Assembly: GCA_945883695.1 (NCBI GenBank) | Contig: CAMCYK010000016.1 | Location: forward strand, 1-48,488 | DNA: 48,488 nt | Direction: 5' to 3' | Source of the DNA: Akkermansia muciniphila | GTDB lineage: Bacteria > Verrucomicrobiota > Verrucomicrobiia > Verrucomicrobiales > Akkermansiaceae | The notes under the pieces: generated by a model | What the model saw: the letters and a program-made list of their open reading frames with translations, nothing else | Told to the model about the DNA's origin: nothing | The model's database searches: none | Translations under genes and position numbers: made by a program | Shown: one piece after another, positions 9,144 through 17,884 of the stretch | Position numbering within the stretch: position 1 is the first letter of the stretch | How the letters are laid out: each line of letters begins with the position of its first letter

Positions 9144-9223
9144 CGTGTACTGGACCGCGGACTTCAGTCCGCTCGAAATGCAAGGCCGACACGAGCGGAC
9201 TGAAGTCCGCGGTCCAGTACACG
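9144..9223. repeat. REPIN-like perfect inverted repeat inside the MoxR/DUF58/BatA operon
   Basis: Two 32-bp arms (9144-9175 and 9192-9223) are exact reverse complements around a 16-nt loop. Each arm has its own internal hairpin (GCGGACTTCAGTCCGC). This doublet of REP units in opposite orientation is the architecture called a REPIN. It lies in the 136-bp gap between the DUF58 and batA genes, where the transcript would carry a very stable stem that may change stability or relative expression. Copies or half copies occur at 2840 and 48426. Confidence 0.9.
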
Positions 9224-9230
9224 CAGCCCC

Positions 9231-10163
9231 TCATTTCCGGCCTCCCACGTAGCGCAGCAGGGTATCCCGCAGCGGGGCTTTGGTGTTCACGGCGACGTAG
9301 TCGGCACGCATCTTGCCGCAGGCCGCGTCGATCCGTTTCACGAAGTCGCGGATCTTCTCCAGATACGCGGCGCGCACCGCCTGCGGGTCGATCCGCAGCA
9401 TTGCCTCGACTCCTTCGAGGTCGCGGAAGCGCTGGAAATTCTTGAAGGGAAAAGTCAGTTCCTCCTCCGCCATCAGGTGGAAGATCACCAGCTCGTGCTG
9501 GCGGAAATCGAAATGGTGGAGCGCCTCGATGATCTTCGCGGGATCGTCGAACAGGTCGCTGATCAGGATCACCAGCCCGCGTTTCGGGATCCGCTCGGCG
9601 ACGCCGTGCAGGACGCTGCCGACATCGGTGTCCGCGCCCGCCTCGGTGGCGTGCAGGTCCTCCAGGATCCGCCGCACCTGGCTGGGTCGGCTGCCGGCGC
9701 GGATGAAACTGCGCACCGTCTTGTCGAAGGTCACGAGCCCCGCCGCGTCGCCCTGCTTGACGAAGAGATAGGCCAGCGCGGCGGCGAGGTGCTTGGCGTA
9801 TTCCAGCTTCGAGAGCGCCACCTCGCCGACCTTGGCGGCGGAGTCGCCGGTGTATTTCATCGAGCCCGAGACATCGATCGCCAGCGTCGCGCGGAGGTTG
9901 GTCTCCTCGATGTACTGGCGGATCACGTTGCGGTCGCTTTTCGCCATCACGCGCCAGTCAAGGTCCTTCGGATCATCGCCCGGCACGTATTCGCGGTGCT
10001 CGGCGAACTCGACCGAGAAGCCCTTGTCGGGAGAGCTGTGGCGCCCGGTTAGAGTCCCCTGCATCCGCCGCCGCGCGTACCATTCCAGCCGCCGCATCAC
10101 GCTCATCGTCTCCGGCGGGAGCAGACGCATGCATTCGGGGAGTTTCAACTCGTCGCCGGTCAT
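9231..10163 (-). CDS. DUF58 domain protein (MoxR-associated)
   Basis: 310 residues, cytosolic, no signal or membrane helix. The diagnostic DUF58 block is present (EYVPGDDPKDLDWRV followed by VIRQYIEETN), then a VWA-like half with the metal-site motif DVSGSM and VILISDLFDDP. It lies 29 bp downstream of the MoxR gene in the same direction, the common MoxR-DUF58-VWA arrangement. Family members are thought to be clients or partners of the MoxR AAA+ ATPase. Specific role here unknown. No clear Shine-Dalgarno precedes the ATG. Confidence 0.92.
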   Translation of the reverse strand: MTGDELKLPECMRLLPPETMSVMRRLEWYARRRMQGTLTGRHSSPDKGFSVEFAEHREYVPGDDPKDLDWRVMAKSDRNVIRQYIEETNLRATLAIDVSGSMKYTGDSAAKVGEVALSKLEYAKHLAAALAYLFVKQGDAAGLVTFDKTVRSFIRAGSRPSQVRRILEDLHATEAGADTDVGSVLHGVAERIPKRGLVILISDLFDDPAKIIEALHHFDFRQHELVIFHLMAEEELTFPFKNFQRFRDLEGVEAMLRIDPQAVRAAYLEKIRDFVKRIDAACGKMRADYVAVNTKAPLRDTLLRYVGGRK

Positions 10164-10193
10164 GGGAGATAGGTCTTGAGAGACGGCTGAGAC

Positions 10194-11201
10194 CTACACG
10201 ACCAGTTCCTCGCGCGGAGCCAGCACCTTGATCAGGCGCTGGATGACATCGTCGCTGGTGACCCCGGCGGCTTCGGCAGTGAAGGTGGTGAGCACGCGGT
10301 GGCGCAGCACCGGCGTCGCCACCGCGGCGACGTCGGAGGTCGTCGCGTGGAAGCGGCCGCGGAGTACGGCATGGGCCTTGGCGGCGGAGATCAGGCTGAT
10401 CCCGGCGCGCGGGCCGGCGCCCCAGCCGACCATTTCCTTGACGAAGTCCGGCGCGGAGATGTCCTTCGGCCGGGTCGCGCGGGCGAGCTTGGCGGCGAAG
10501 TCGATGACGTGGTCGCCGACCGGCACCCGCTTGACGACCTGCTGGAGGTGGATGATTTCCTCGGCGTTCATCAGCGGGGTGATGGTGGCCTCGCCCGGGC
10601 TGGTCACCCGGCGGATGATCTCGCGCTCCTCGGCCTCGCTCGGGTAGTCGACCACGATGTTGAACAGGAAGCGGTCGAGCTGGGCTTCCGGCAGCGGGTA
10701 GGTGCCTTCCTGCTCGATCGGGTTCTGGGTCGCCAGGACGAAGAAGGGCTTCGGCAGGTCCAGCGTGTGCTCGCCGACCGTGACGTGGTGTTCCTGCATC
10801 GCTTCCAACAGGGCGGCCTGGGTCTTCGGCGGGGTGCGGTTGATTTCGTCCGCCAGCACCAGGTTTGAGAAGATCGGTCCGTGGACGAAGCGGAAGCCGC
10901 GGCGGCCGGTCTCGGGATCGACCTCCAGCACGTCGGTGCCGGTGATGTCGGCGGGCATCAGGTCGGGGGTGAACTGGATCCGCTTGAAGCCGAGGTCGAG
11001 GGCGCGCGACAGGGTCGAGACCAGCAGGGTCTTGGCAAGTCCGGGCACTCCCACCAGCAGGGCGTGGCCGCGGCAGAAGATGGCCATCAAGGCCTGTTCG
11101 ACCACCTGGTCCTGGCCCACGATCACGCGGCCGAGTTCTTCCTTCATCCGCCCGTAGGTCGAGTGGAGCTTCTCGACCGCCGCCTTGTCGTCATTGCTCA
11201 T
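10194..11201 (-). CDS. MoxR-family AAA+ ATPase
   Basis: About 335 residues from ATG 11201 ([12 protein letters not shown]); an in-frame ATG at 11213 adds four residues (MARD) and cannot be excluded. The frame stays open far upstream to 11813 but that part is antisense-frame shadow over rho. Motifs: Walker A region [10 protein letters not shown] (the Walker glycine-rich loop in its MoxR form), Walker [22 protein letters not shown], sensor 1 [10 protein letters not shown], arginine finger region LPEAQLDRF. MoxR ATPases act as chaperones that load metal or remodel VWA-containing partners. The downstream DUF58 and BatA genes fit this role. Confidence 0.93.
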   Translation of the reverse strand: MSNDDKAAVEKLHSTYGRMKEELGRVIVGQDQVVEQALMAIFCRGHALLVGVPGLAKTLLVSTLSRALDLGFKRIQFTPDLMPADITGTDVLEVDPETGRRGFRFVHGPIFSNLVLADEINRTPPKTQAALLEAMQEHHVTVGEHTLDLPKPFFVLATQNPIEQEGTYPLPEAQLDRFLFNIVVDYPSEAEEREIIRRVTSPGEATITPLMNAEEIIHLQQVVKRVPVGDHVIDFAAKLARATRPKDISAPDFVKEMVGWGAGPRAGISLISAAKAHAVLRGRFHATTSDVAAVATPVLRHRVLTTFTAEAAGVTSDDVIQRLIKVLAPREELVV

Positions 11202-11281
11202 ATCCCGGGCCATACGCCGTGGCCCGGCGGCAAATTGCAGGGAATGAAATGCGATGCGTGATTTCTCCGGCATCGGGCCTC

Positions 11282-13126
11282 TCAGCCCTTGATCTCGAGC
11301 AGCATCTGCGGGTTGTTGGGGAAGCGCTTGAGGAAGAACAGCAGGCGTTCCATCGCCTCGACCGGGCGGTGTCCGGAGAGGCCGCGGCGGATCAGGTGGA
11401 TCTTGTGCAGCATGTGCTCGGGGAGCAGCAGCTCCTCGCGGCGGGTGCCCGACTTGAAGATGTCGACCGCCGGGTAGATGTAGTTTTCGGCGATCTTGCG
11501 ATCGAGCACGAGCTCCATGTTGCCGGTGCCCTTGAACTCCTGATAGATCGCCTCGTCGGCGCGGCTGTTGGTCTGGATCAGGGCGGTGGCGAGGATGGTC
11601 AGCGAACCGGCCTCGCGGGTGTTGCGGGCGGCGGCGAAGAGGCGGCGCGGGACTTCCAGCGCGCCGACCATGACCCCACCGGTGCCGATGCCGCGGCCGC
11701 GGTCGCGTTGGCCGGATCCGCTGTTGTAGGCGCGGGCCAGCCGGGTGATCGAGTCCATCAGGAGAAAGACATGCTTGCCGCCCTCGACCAGCCGTTTGGC
11801 GCGCTCGATGCACATCTCGGCGATGCGGCAGTGGTTGCGGGCCCCTTCGTCGTTCGAGCTGGCGTAAATCTCGGCCCCGGGCAGGGTGCGCCGGAATTCG
11901 GTGACCTCCTCCGGACGCTCGTCGACCAGCAGGATCATCAGGTGCATCGTCTCGTCATGCAACTCGCGGACCGCTTCGGCGATGTGGAGCAGCAGCGTGG
12001 TTTTGCCCGAGCGCGGCGGCGAGACGATCAGCCCGCGCTGGCCGCGGCCGACCGGGGCCATCAGGTCGAGGACCCGGGTGGTGAAGCGTTCGGGCACGGT
12101 TTCCAGGCTGATCCGCTTGCCGGGATTGACCGCCTTGAGTTCCTCGAAGGCCGGCAGCTTCTTCGCTTGATCGGGAGTCAGGTCGTTGATCGTGGTGAGT
12201 TCAATCAATTGCTGCCCGCGCGGTCCTTCCTGGGCGATCCCGTGGATCCAGACATTCGGTCGCAGACCGTGGCGGCGGATCATTTCCGGCGCGACGAAGA
12301 CGTCGTCGCGGGCCTGTTCAAAATTTTTGCCGGGCACCCGCAGGAAACCGAATCCCTTCGGGGCGAGTTCGAGCATCCCGTTGACCTCGACCTTGGGACC
12401 GCTGAAGGTGGGAGGTCGTTCGGCCGGCTCGGGCTGGATCCGCTCGCGCTCCGGAGCAGGCCGGTCGGGACCGCGTTCGGGCTGCGGGCGCTCGCCCTGC
12501 GGCTCCGGGCCACGACCGTCGCGATCCCGCTCGCGGCGGCGTTTCCGGCGGCGCTTGCGGCGCTCCCGGTTGGCATCGGTCCGTTCACCACCGCCACCGC
12601 CACCGCCGCCGCCGCCGCCTTCGGGCCGCGGCTGTTGCTGCTGCTGGGGACGCTGGGCTTCACGGGGCTCCCGCGGTTCGCGAACCTGGCGGGGCTCCCG
12701 CTCCTCGCGCGCTTGCACGGGGCCACCGCCGGGAACCCGGCCGAAAGCGATCGGCCGGGACTCTTCCGCGGAGGCGGAATCGCGCGGCGGACGAACCTCG
12801 GCGGCCGGAGCCGTCACGGGCGGCGGCGTCACGGTCTCGGCAAGCGCGAACGACTTCTCGGCCGCGGGTGCCTTCTTGCGTGCCGCTTTCTTCGCCTTGG
12901 CGGGCGCTTCCGACGGTAGGTCCAGCGGCAACACCGCCTGGGCCGGGACAGAGTCCACGCCGGTTTCTTTCGCCGGTTTGCGGGCCGCTTTCTTGGCGAC
13001 GGCTTTCTTCGCGGTTTTTTTGGCGGCCTTCTTGGCGGCCTTGCGGGCAGCGGGCTTTGCGCTTGCGGACGGGGTTTCCGCGGCGGATTCGTATCCGGCG
13101 GTGTCCTGGGTATGGGGATCGCTCAT
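11282..13126 (-). CDS. rho: Transcription termination factor Rho with long low-complexity N-terminus
   Basis: 614 residues against about 420 in E. coli. Residues 246-614 hold the cold-shock-like RNA-binding domain ([13 protein letters not shown]) and hexameric ATPase: Walker [10 protein letters not shown] at 369-377, Walker [16 protein letters not shown], and the Q/R-loop region [16 protein letters not shown]. The first 245 residues are intrinsically disordered in character: a lysine/alanine histone-like tract (residues 25-52), a second K/A tract near 75-87, REPREPREA repeats, five glutamines, eleven glycines (170-180) and a strongly basic [10 protein letters not shown] segment. I see no ordinary Rho N-terminal helical domain. 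It is 34 bp downstream of the YebC gene; a GCCGGA/TCCGGC hairpin lies in that gap. Confidence 0.96.
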   Translation of the reverse strand: MSDPHTQDTAGYESAAETPSASAKPAARKAAKKAAKKTAKKAVAKKAARKPAKETGVDSVPAQAVLPLDLPSEAPAKAKKAARKKAPAAEKSFALAETVTPPPVTAPAAEVRPPRDSASAEESRPIAFGRVPGGGPVQAREEREPRQVREPREPREAQRPQQQQQPRPEGGGGGGGGGGGERTDANRERRKRRRKRRRERDRDGRGPEPQGERPQPERGPDRPAPERERIQPEPAERPPTFSGPKVEVNGMLELAPKGFGFLRVPGKNFEQARDDVFVAPEMIRRHGLRPNVWIHGIAQEGPRGQQLIELTTINDLTPDQAKKLPAFEELKAVNPGKRISLETVPERFTTRVLDLMAPVGRGQRGLIVSPPRSGKTTLLLHIAEAVRELHDETMHLMILLVDERPEEVTEFRRTLPGAEIYASSNDEGARNHCRIAEMCIERAKRLVEGGKHVFLLMDSITRLARAYNSGSGQRDRGRGIGTGGVMVGALEVPRRLFAAARNTREAGSLTILATALIQTNSRADEAIYQEFKGTGNMELVLDRKIAENYIYPAVDIFKSGTRREELLLPEHMLHKIHLIRRGLSGHRPVEAMERLLFFLKRFPNNPQMLLEIKG

Positions 13127-13160
13127 TCAGAGAGGGGGCAAGCCGGAATCCTCCGGCGGG

Positions 13161-13913
13161 TCAGTCGTCGAGCGCCGCGAAAATCTCGTCGGCAATCTCG
13201 AAATTGGTGAAAATGTTGATCGTGTCGTCGTAGCCGTCCAACAGGTCGTAAAGTTTCATGACCTGCCGGGCGATTTCGGGGTCGGACACCACGGCGGGGG
13301 TCTGCGGGATGGAAACCAGTTTTTCGGAGCTGATGGCAAACCCCGAGCCTCGCAGTTCGCTGGCGACGGCCGCCAGTTCGGTCGGCGAGGTGTAGATCAG
13401 GTGCACCGCCTCGTCCCGCTGGACGTCGTCGGCACCGGCGAGGATCGCGGCTTCCATCATGCGGTCGTCGTCGATCCCGTCGGCCGCCACCTGGAGTTCG
13501 CCCTTGCGGTCGAACTGATAGGCGACACTGCCCGGGGTGGCGACGCTGCCGCCGTTGCGTGAGAAAATCGTGCGGAAATCCGCGGCGGTGCGGTTGAGAT
13601 TGTCGGTGGCCGCCTCGATCAGGAAGGCGATGCCGGACGGGCCGTAGCCTTCGTAGGTGACCTCCTGGATCGCCTCGCCACCCAGTTCACCCAGGCCTTT
13701 CTTGATGGCCCGGTCGATATTTTCCTTCGGCATCGAGACCGACTTGGCGTTGTCCACGGCGGCCCGCAGCCGGTGGTTCATGCCGATATCCCCCCCGCCG
13801 GAGCGGGCTGCCAAGGCGATTTCGTGGGCACACTTGCTGAACACCCGGCCGCGGATGACATCGACGCGTGCCTTGATGTGTTTGACCTTCGACCACTTGT
13901 TGTGACCAGCCAT
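13161..13913 (-). CDS. YebC/PmpR (TACO1) family protein
   Basis: 250 residues with the invariant start MAGHNKWSKVKHIKARVD, the KENIDRAIKKG motif and YEGYGPSGIAFLIE. Family length and order are complete. The family has been described both as DNA-binding regulators and as ribosome-associated translation factors (mitochondrial TACO1), so the exact role is open. It is upstream of rho on the same strand with a 34-bp gap, so the two may be co-transcribed. No Shine-Dalgarno is obvious. Confidence 0.94.
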   Translation of the reverse strand: MAGHNKWSKVKHIKARVDVIRGRVFSKCAHEIALAARSGGGDIGMNHRLRAAVDNAKSVSMPKENIDRAIKKGLGELGGEAIQEVTYEGYGPSGIAFLIEAATDNLNRTAADFRTIFSRNGGSVATPGSVAYQFDRKGELQVAADGIDDDRMMEAAILAGADDVQRDEAVHLIYTSPTELAAVASELRGSGFAISSEKLVSIPQTPAVVSDPEIARQVMKLYDLLDGYDDTINIFTNFEIADEIFAALDD

Positions 13914-14269
13914 TCGCTTGGTGAGGGAGAGAGGGAGCGGGAGCAGGGCGATCCGCGGCGGTGCGTGCCACGTCCCTGCAGGGACAGACGGGAACGGATT
14001 GGGAAGAACGAAGTGACCGGGTATCGCGAATCCATGCCAATTGCGAAACCGATCGCGACAAGGTCTTCAAACCCGGGGCGGCTGCAACTTTCGCTACTAC
14101 CGACGTCCCTCGAACTGGAGCAACTGTGCCTCCCCCGGGGCGTTTGGCAAAGCAAAAAATTCGGCCGCGTGCCGGGGGACCGGGCGCGACTCCCCCACCC
14201 GTTTCTTTTTAAAATTCCAGACCATCGGATAGCACTTTTCTGCTGTCCTGCTTCGCTATCACCGATCTA
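13914..14269. other. 356-bp non-coding gap upstream of the YebC gene
   Basis: No credible gene on either strand. It contains a perfect 14-bp palindrome GTCCCTGCAGGGAC (13972-13985), 59 bp upstream of the YebC start, which could be an operator for the YebC-rho unit. After trpS, the minus strand shows a stem of GATAGC/GCTATC (near 14224-14260) that may end trpS transcription, though its T run is poor. A GGGGGA/TCCCCC hairpin (14174-14196) followed by T-rich sequence is readable on the plus strand, but no plus-strand gene precedes it. Confidence 0.5.
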
Positions 14270-15238
14270 TCAGGCCAGCCCCACCGCCGTGCGCACGCGG
14301 TCGAGCACCACCGCCGCGGCGGCCCGGGCTTTCTCCGCCCCGCGGGCCAGCACCTCGTCGATGTATCCGGAATCCGCGAGGATCTCGGCGCGGCGCGCGC
14401 TGATCGCTTGGAAACGCTCGAGATAGGCCTCCAGCAAACGCTTCTTGAACTCGCCGTAGCCGATGCCGCCGCGGTCGAAGTCGGCCTCCATCGCGGCGAC
14501 TTCCGCCTCCCCCGCCAGCAAGCGGTAAAGCGCCAGCAGCGTGGAGTTCTCCCTGGGCTTCGGCGCTTCGAGCGGGGTCGCATCGGTGACCAGCTTTTTC
14601 ATGATCAGCTTCTTCGCCTCGTCCGGCGTCGCGAACAGCGGCAAGGTGTTGCCGTAGCTCTTGCTCATCTTCAGCCCGTCGAGGCCGGGCACCACGGCGG
14701 TCGCTTCGCGGATCATCGGCTCCGGTACCACCAGCGTGCCCTCGCCGAAGGCCTCGTTGATCTTGCCGGCCAGGTCGCGGGTGATTTCCAGGTGCTGCTT
14801 CTGGTCCTTGCCGACGGGGACGAGATTCGAATCGTAGAGCAGGATGTCGGCGGCCATCAGCACCGGGTAGGCGAAGAGTCCGTGGCTCGGCGAGAAGCCG
14901 TGGGCCACCTTGTCCTTGTAGGAGTGGGCCTTCTCCAACTGGCTGACCGGACAAACCGTCGAGAGGATCCAGGCGAGTTCGTTGACTTCGGGCACGGCGC
15001 TCTGGAGGAAGAAGACCGAGCGGCCGGGGTCCAGGCCGCTGGCGAGGAAATCCACCGCCAGCTCGCGGGTGTAGGCGCGCAGCTCGCCGGGGCTTTTGAC
15101 GGTGGTCATCGCGTGGTAGTTGGCGATGAAATAGAAAGCCTCGCCCTCGTCCTGCAGCCGCACCGCCGGCTCCATCGCCCCGAAATAGTTGCCGACATGG
15201 AGTTTGCCGCTGGGTTGCAGCCCGGTTAAAATGCGCAT
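14270..15238 (-). CDS. trpS: Tryptophanyl-tRNA synthetase
   Basis: 322 residues, normal for bacterial class I TrpRS. It charges tRNA-Trp with tryptophan using ATP. The HIGH-type motif is HVGN at 14-17 within PSGKLHVGNY, and the KMSKS signature is exact at 190-194. GKDQKQHLEITRDLA is the conserved tryptophan/tRNA site region. The gene is divergent from the SelL-like gene, with 90 bp between the two starts holding both promoters. Confidence 0.97.
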   Translation of the reverse strand: MRILTGLQPSGKLHVGNYFGAMEPAVRLQDEGEAFYFIANYHAMTTVKSPGELRAYTRELAVDFLASGLDPGRSVFFLQSAVPEVNELAWILSTVCPVSQLEKAHSYKDKVAHGFSPSHGLFAYPVLMAADILLYDSNLVPVGKDQKQHLEITRDLAGKINEAFGEGTLVVPEPMIREATAVVPGLDGLKMSKSYGNTLPLFATPDEAKKLIMKKLVTDATPLEAPKPRENSTLLALYRLLAGEAEVAAMEADFDRGGIGYGEFKKRLLEAYLERFQAISARRAEILADSGYIDEVLARGAEKARAAAAVVLDRVRTAVGLA

Positions 15239-15328
15239 GGCCGGGAAGATGGACAGGACCGCCCCGGCCGGTCAAGGGTGCCGGTTTTCGCCCCCTTGCG
15301 GGATCCGGATTTCCCGCTAGCATCGTCC

Positions 15329-16309
15329 ATGACTTTCGAATGCAACGGTCCGGGCTGCAAGGTGCCCGCCTGGATGCCCCGCGTGCTCTTCATCGCCGGG
15401 ATCTACCATCTGATGGTCGCCATCGCGGCGAACGCGTGGCCCCATTTCTGTTTCGACTGGGTCGGCATTCCCCGCCCGAACCACCCGATCCTGTGGCGCG
15501 CCGCCGGCTTGATTTCCGCCCTGTTCGGTGTCGGCTTCCTGATCGCCGCCCGCGATCCGATCCGCCACTGGCCGCTGGTCCTGCTCGGCTTCGCCAAGGC
15601 GACGCTGGTCATCGCGCTGCTGCTCACCTCGATTTTTGCCGACGAACTGCCGACCAAGGCGCTCTGGCTGGTTTTCTTCGATGACTTCATCTGGTGGTTC
15701 CCGCTCGCCGCCATCCTCTGGGCGACGGTGCAGGCCCACGTCGGCCGTCCGCCGACCCGCGACGAGCCGCTGACCATCGCCGAGGCCTGCCGATCGTACA
15801 GCCTGTCTTCCGGTGAGACCCTGGCGGAAGCCTCGTCCCACCAGACCCTCGCGCTCGTTTTCCTGCGCCATTTCGGCTGCACCTTCACCCGCCAGATCCT
15901 GCGCCACTTGCAGGACCTGCAAAAGGAGGCCGACCGCCACGACGCGCGGCTGGTGCTGGTCCACATGCTGCAAAAGGGCCGCGAGACCCACTATCTCGGC
16001 CAGCGCAGCGGGGTCGCCCGCATCGCCGACCCGATGTGCGAGCTCTACCGCGCCTTTGGCCTGGGCAAGGGCGGCTTCCTCGAACTCTTCGGCCCCCGCG
16101 TCTGGCTGCGCGGGGCGGTCTCGGTCTTCAAAGGCTGCGGCGTCGGTCATCTCGCCGGCGACGGCCTGCAAATGCCGGGCGCTTTCCTGCTCCGCGACTC
16201 CAACGTGATCTCCCGCCAACCGGCCCGCACCGCGTCCGACCTGCCCGACCTCCCCCGCCTGTTCGAAGGCATGCACCCGGTGTCACCAGCGGACGAATTG
16301 ACCGCGTGA
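15329..16309 (+). CDS. Membrane protein fused to AhpC/TSA_2 (SelL-related) redox domain
   Basis: 326 residues from ATG 15329; an upstream in-frame ATG at 15278 lies closer to trpS and adds unconserved sequence. Residues of about 15-135 hold several hydrophobic helices (LFIAGIYHLMVAIAANAW, LISALFGVGFLIAA, LVLLGFAKATLVIALLLT, FIWWFPLAAILW). The C-terminal half is a thioredoxin-fold domain of the AhpC/TSA_2 type, with the active-site region FLRHFGCTFTR. The usual CxxC (or UxxU in SelL) is C184-x-x-T187 here, so the resolving residue is threonine. Probably a peroxiredoxin-like or thiol-redox protein held at the membrane. It is convergent with the sulfatase operon, with an 18-bp gap and no visible terminator. 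Confidence 0.78.
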   Translation: MTFECNGPGCKVPAWMPRVLFIAGIYHLMVAIAANAWPHFCFDWVGIPRPNHPILWRAAGLISALFGVGFLIAARDPIRHWPLVLLGFAKATLVIALLLTSIFADELPTKALWLVFFDDFIWWFPLAAILWATVQAHVGRPPTRDEPLTIAEACRSYSLSSGETLAEASSHQTLALVFLRHFGCTFTRQILRHLQDLQKEADRHDARLVLVHMLQKGRETHYLGQRSGVARIADPMCELYRAFGLGKGGFLELFGPRVWLRGAVSVFKGCGVGHLAGDGLQMPGAFLLRDSNVISRQPARTASDLPDLPRLFEGMHPVSPADELTA

Positions 16310-16327
16310 GGGTCGGTCGATCCGGGA

Positions 16328-17851
16328 TCATTTGGCCTTGGGATTCCTTTTGTTGCGCGCCTTGCCGCCCTGCGGCGGAGTCAAGCCGTCATCGGGTTGG
16401 TTGGAAAGTCGCCACGGGTCCCCGAGGCGGCGCATCTCGGCGAGGAGGAGCGCCCGCATTTCCGCGAGCTTGGCGGCGTGCCGCGGGTCGCCGGCGAGGT
16501 TGACCTGGTGCTTCGCCGGCGGGGCCCCGGTGAGGGCGGCGACCTTCGGGTCATGGTGTCCGGCGAGGAATTCGTGGGGATTGTCCTTGAGGTTGAAGAG
16601 CTGGGTCTCGCGCGTGCCGGGGGATTCGTATTCGATGAGCTTCCAGTCGCCCCGTTTGACGCAGCGCATGCCCGGCTTGGCGCCACCGTTGTAAACGCCG
16701 TAGAGCGTGTCCCGGATGCTTTGTTCCTCGCCGAACAGGACCGGCTTGAAGCTGCCGCCCTCGTTGCTATCCGGCGACGTGACACCGGCGAGGTCGCAGA
16801 AGGTGGCGAGGAGGTCGCCGAGGTAAACGTTGCCGGGGGCGCGGACGCCGGGCTTGATGCCCGGGCCCTTGACGATCATCGGCACGCGCCAGGTGTGCTC
16901 GTAGAGGTTCTGCTTCCCCTGCAATCCGTGGCGGCCGATGGCCATGCCGTGGTCGGCGGTGTAGAAGATATACGTGTTCGCGAGTTCTCCCGTTTTCTCG
17001 AGCCTCGCGAGGACGCGGCCGATCTGGATGTCGATGTTCTCCGAGCAGGCGTATTCGCGGCCGATCTCGTTGCGGATCGTCGCCTCGTCGCGCCGGTTCC
17101 ACACGCCGCTGACCGCCACCTCGTCGCGGACGTCCATGTGGCTGTTGTCGAAGGGGTGCGCGGGCAGCCAGTTCGGCGGCAGCGGCGCTTGCTTGGGATG
17201 GGCGGGCGGCGCGGCCGACTTGTCCTTGTGGTTGGCGGCACCGTACTTCGCGAGCAATTCCGGAGTCCCGTCGCGGACATCATGGGGATGCGAGAAGCCG
17301 AAGTAGATGAAGAACGGCCTCTCGTCCTTCTTCGCTTGCCGCTCGCCGAGGTAATCGAGCACCCGGTCGGCATGCCACGCGCTGCCGGTTTCGCGGGTGC
17401 CGCCGCGCTTCGTCTGGTCGTGGACGACGCTGAACTGCCGGTTCGCGGCGGCGTAGCTGTTGCCCTGCTTGCAGGTGCGCATGGTGGCGTACCCGGCGCG
17501 GTTGAAGACGGCACCCACGGTGTTCTTTTCGAGGTCCGGCGGGCAAGCGGCCGCACCCGGGCCGATCGGCAGGTGCCAGACCGTGCGGCCGCTCATGATC
17601 ATGTGCCGCGAGGGCGTGCAGACCGCGCCGCTGAAGGACCCCATGTGGTAGGCGCCGTCGATGACCATGCCGCCGGCGGCGAGGCGGTCGATGTTCGGCG
17701 AATCCAGGGTGGATTGCGGGTTGTGGAACTTGAAATCGAAGGGCGACTGGTCGTCGACGAGAATGAAGAGAATGTTAGGCCGGCGCGAGTCCGCGGCATC
17801 GGACGGGACGGCAAGGGCGAAGGCTGCCAGCAAGGCGGGGAGATGTTTCAT
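16328..17851 (-). CDS. Exported S1-type sulfatase (operon gene 10)
   Basis: 507 residues with signal peptide (MKHLPALLAAFALAVPSDAA). Hydrolyses sulfate esters in the periplasm if matured. Calcium-site motif LVDDQSPFDF, sulfatase signature CTPSRHMIMSGR with formylglycine precursor C78, later YTADHGMAIGRHGLQGKQNLYEH (metal D/H pair) and RVPMIVKGPG. The expected GKWH block is not of the usual form: the corresponding stretch reads MRTCKQGNSYAA, so its substrate pocket differs from its neighbours. A formylglycine-generating enzyme is needed but is not in this window. Last gene of the ten-gene run; 33 bp after the preceding sulfatase. C-terminal tail is basic (GGKARNKRNPKAK). Confidence 0.9.
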   Translation of the reverse strand: MKHLPALLAAFALAVPSDAADSRRPNILFILVDDQSPFDFKFHNPQSTLDSPNIDRLAAGGMVIDGAYHMGSFSGAVCTPSRHMIMSGRTVWHLPIGPGAAACPPDLEKNTVGAVFNRAGYATMRTCKQGNSYAAANRQFSVVHDQTKRGGTRETGSAWHADRVLDYLGERQAKKDERPFFIYFGFSHPHDVRDGTPELLAKYGAANHKDKSAAPPAHPKQAPLPPNWLPAHPFDNSHMDVRDEVAVSGVWNRRDEATIRNEIGREYACSENIDIQIGRVLARLEKTGELANTYIFYTADHGMAIGRHGLQGKQNLYEHTWRVPMIVKGPGIKPGVRAPGNVYLGDLLATFCDLAGVTSPDSNEGGSFKPVLFGEEQSIRDTLYGVYNGGAKPGMRCVKRGDWKLIEYESPGTRETQLFNLKDNPHEFLAGHHDPKVAALTGAPPAKHQVNLAGDPRHAAKLAEMRALLLAEMRRLGDPWRLSNQPDDGLTPPQGGKARNKRNPKAK

Positions 17852-17884
17852 GAGGCGGGTCGGGTCGAAGGTTTCCAGGGTGCG

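Noticed and set aside
11214-11813. Extension of the MoxR frame into rho
   Set aside because: Out-of-frame reading of rho; MoxR homologues begin near the ATG at 11201/11213.
14174-14210. Rho-independent terminator on the plus strand
   Set aside because: The GGGGGA/TCCCCC stem has an 11-nt loop, the T run is distant, and no plus-strand gene lies upstream.
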